Part shown: piece after piece, positions 63,908 to 64,000 of the stretch | How the letters are laid out: every line of letters begins with the position of its first letter | How positions within the stretch are numbered: position 1 is the stretch's first letter | Source: Echria macrotheca | Taxonomy: Eukaryota; Ascomycota; Sordariomycetes; Sordariales; Schizotheciaceae | Assembly: GCA_030411725.1 (NCBI GenBank) | Contig: MU839832.1 | Location: 1,674,001-1,738,000, forward strand | Length of the DNA stretch: 64,000 nucleotides | Direction of reading: 5' to 3' | Program-made: the position numbers and the translations under genes | Notes under the pieces: model-generated | Seen by the model: only the letters and a program-made list of their open reading frames with translations | The model's database searches: none | What the model was told of the DNA's origin: nothing

Positions 63908-64000
63908 GTAGGTTTTCCCAAGCTACCTCAGATCGGGGCAAAAATTTCTCACGGTTCGGGAAGGGACTACGTATGGGACCAAGACAAGACAACTTACAAG

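Overview
The window is chromosomal DNA from a filamentous ascomycete (Pezizomycotina, most likely Sordariomycetes). The evidence is short introns of 44-110 nt with GT...CTAAC/CTGAC...AG signals, two HET-domain genes, a Zn2Cys6 regulator, a PHO80/PREG-type cyclin, a CSC1/DUF221 channel, a fungal type III polyketide synthase and a lone (dispersed) 5S rRNA gene. I cannot name the species. All functions come from reading the sequence and from family knowledge; no search was run.

Layout. 1-2.1 kb: the 3' end of a membrane-protein gene, then five tandem tRNA-like Pol III units. 2.7-8.2 kb: two HET-domain genes, same strand. 9.1-10.4 kb: a SET-domain protein with a signal peptide. 11-16.3 kb, reverse strand: an acidic, proline-rich, probably secreted protein, an Xaa-Pro aminopeptidase, a small unknown gene and a PHO80-like cyclin. 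18-19.8 kb, reverse: a ThDP-dependent enzyme. 22-23.3 kb: two small secreted-protein genes, one extremely rich in N-glycosylation sequons and one with a defensin-like (CS-alpha-beta) cysteine pattern; a 5S rRNA gene follows at 23.9 kb. 25.4 kb: a single-pass membrane protein. 27.1-30.9 kb: a Zn2Cys6 regulator and a divergent short-chain dehydrogenase, with a near-perfect 75-bp inverted repeat between them. 31.7-35 kb: a six-exon CSC1-like channel. 36.4-37.9 kb: a type III PKS. 38-55.4 kb: about 17.5 kb with no gene I can support. 55.4-57.9 kb: a GAC1-like PP1 glycogen-targeting subunit. 60.1 kb: a probable GPI-anchored protein. 61.5 kb: a decayed gene fragment. 63.8 kb: the first exon of a gene cut by the window edge.

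Most genes look independent, with mixed strands and ordinary intergenic gaps. Two groupings may mean something: the divergent regulator/dehydrogenase pair, and the neighbouring small secreted-protein genes. The most novel signal is the tRNA-like array: acceptor stem, D arm, T arm, box A, box B and T-run terminators are kept in all five copies, while the anticodon arm is replaced by a 57-80 nt AGCG-rich insert. Exon boundaries were placed by eye from splice signals and reading frame; they are predictions.
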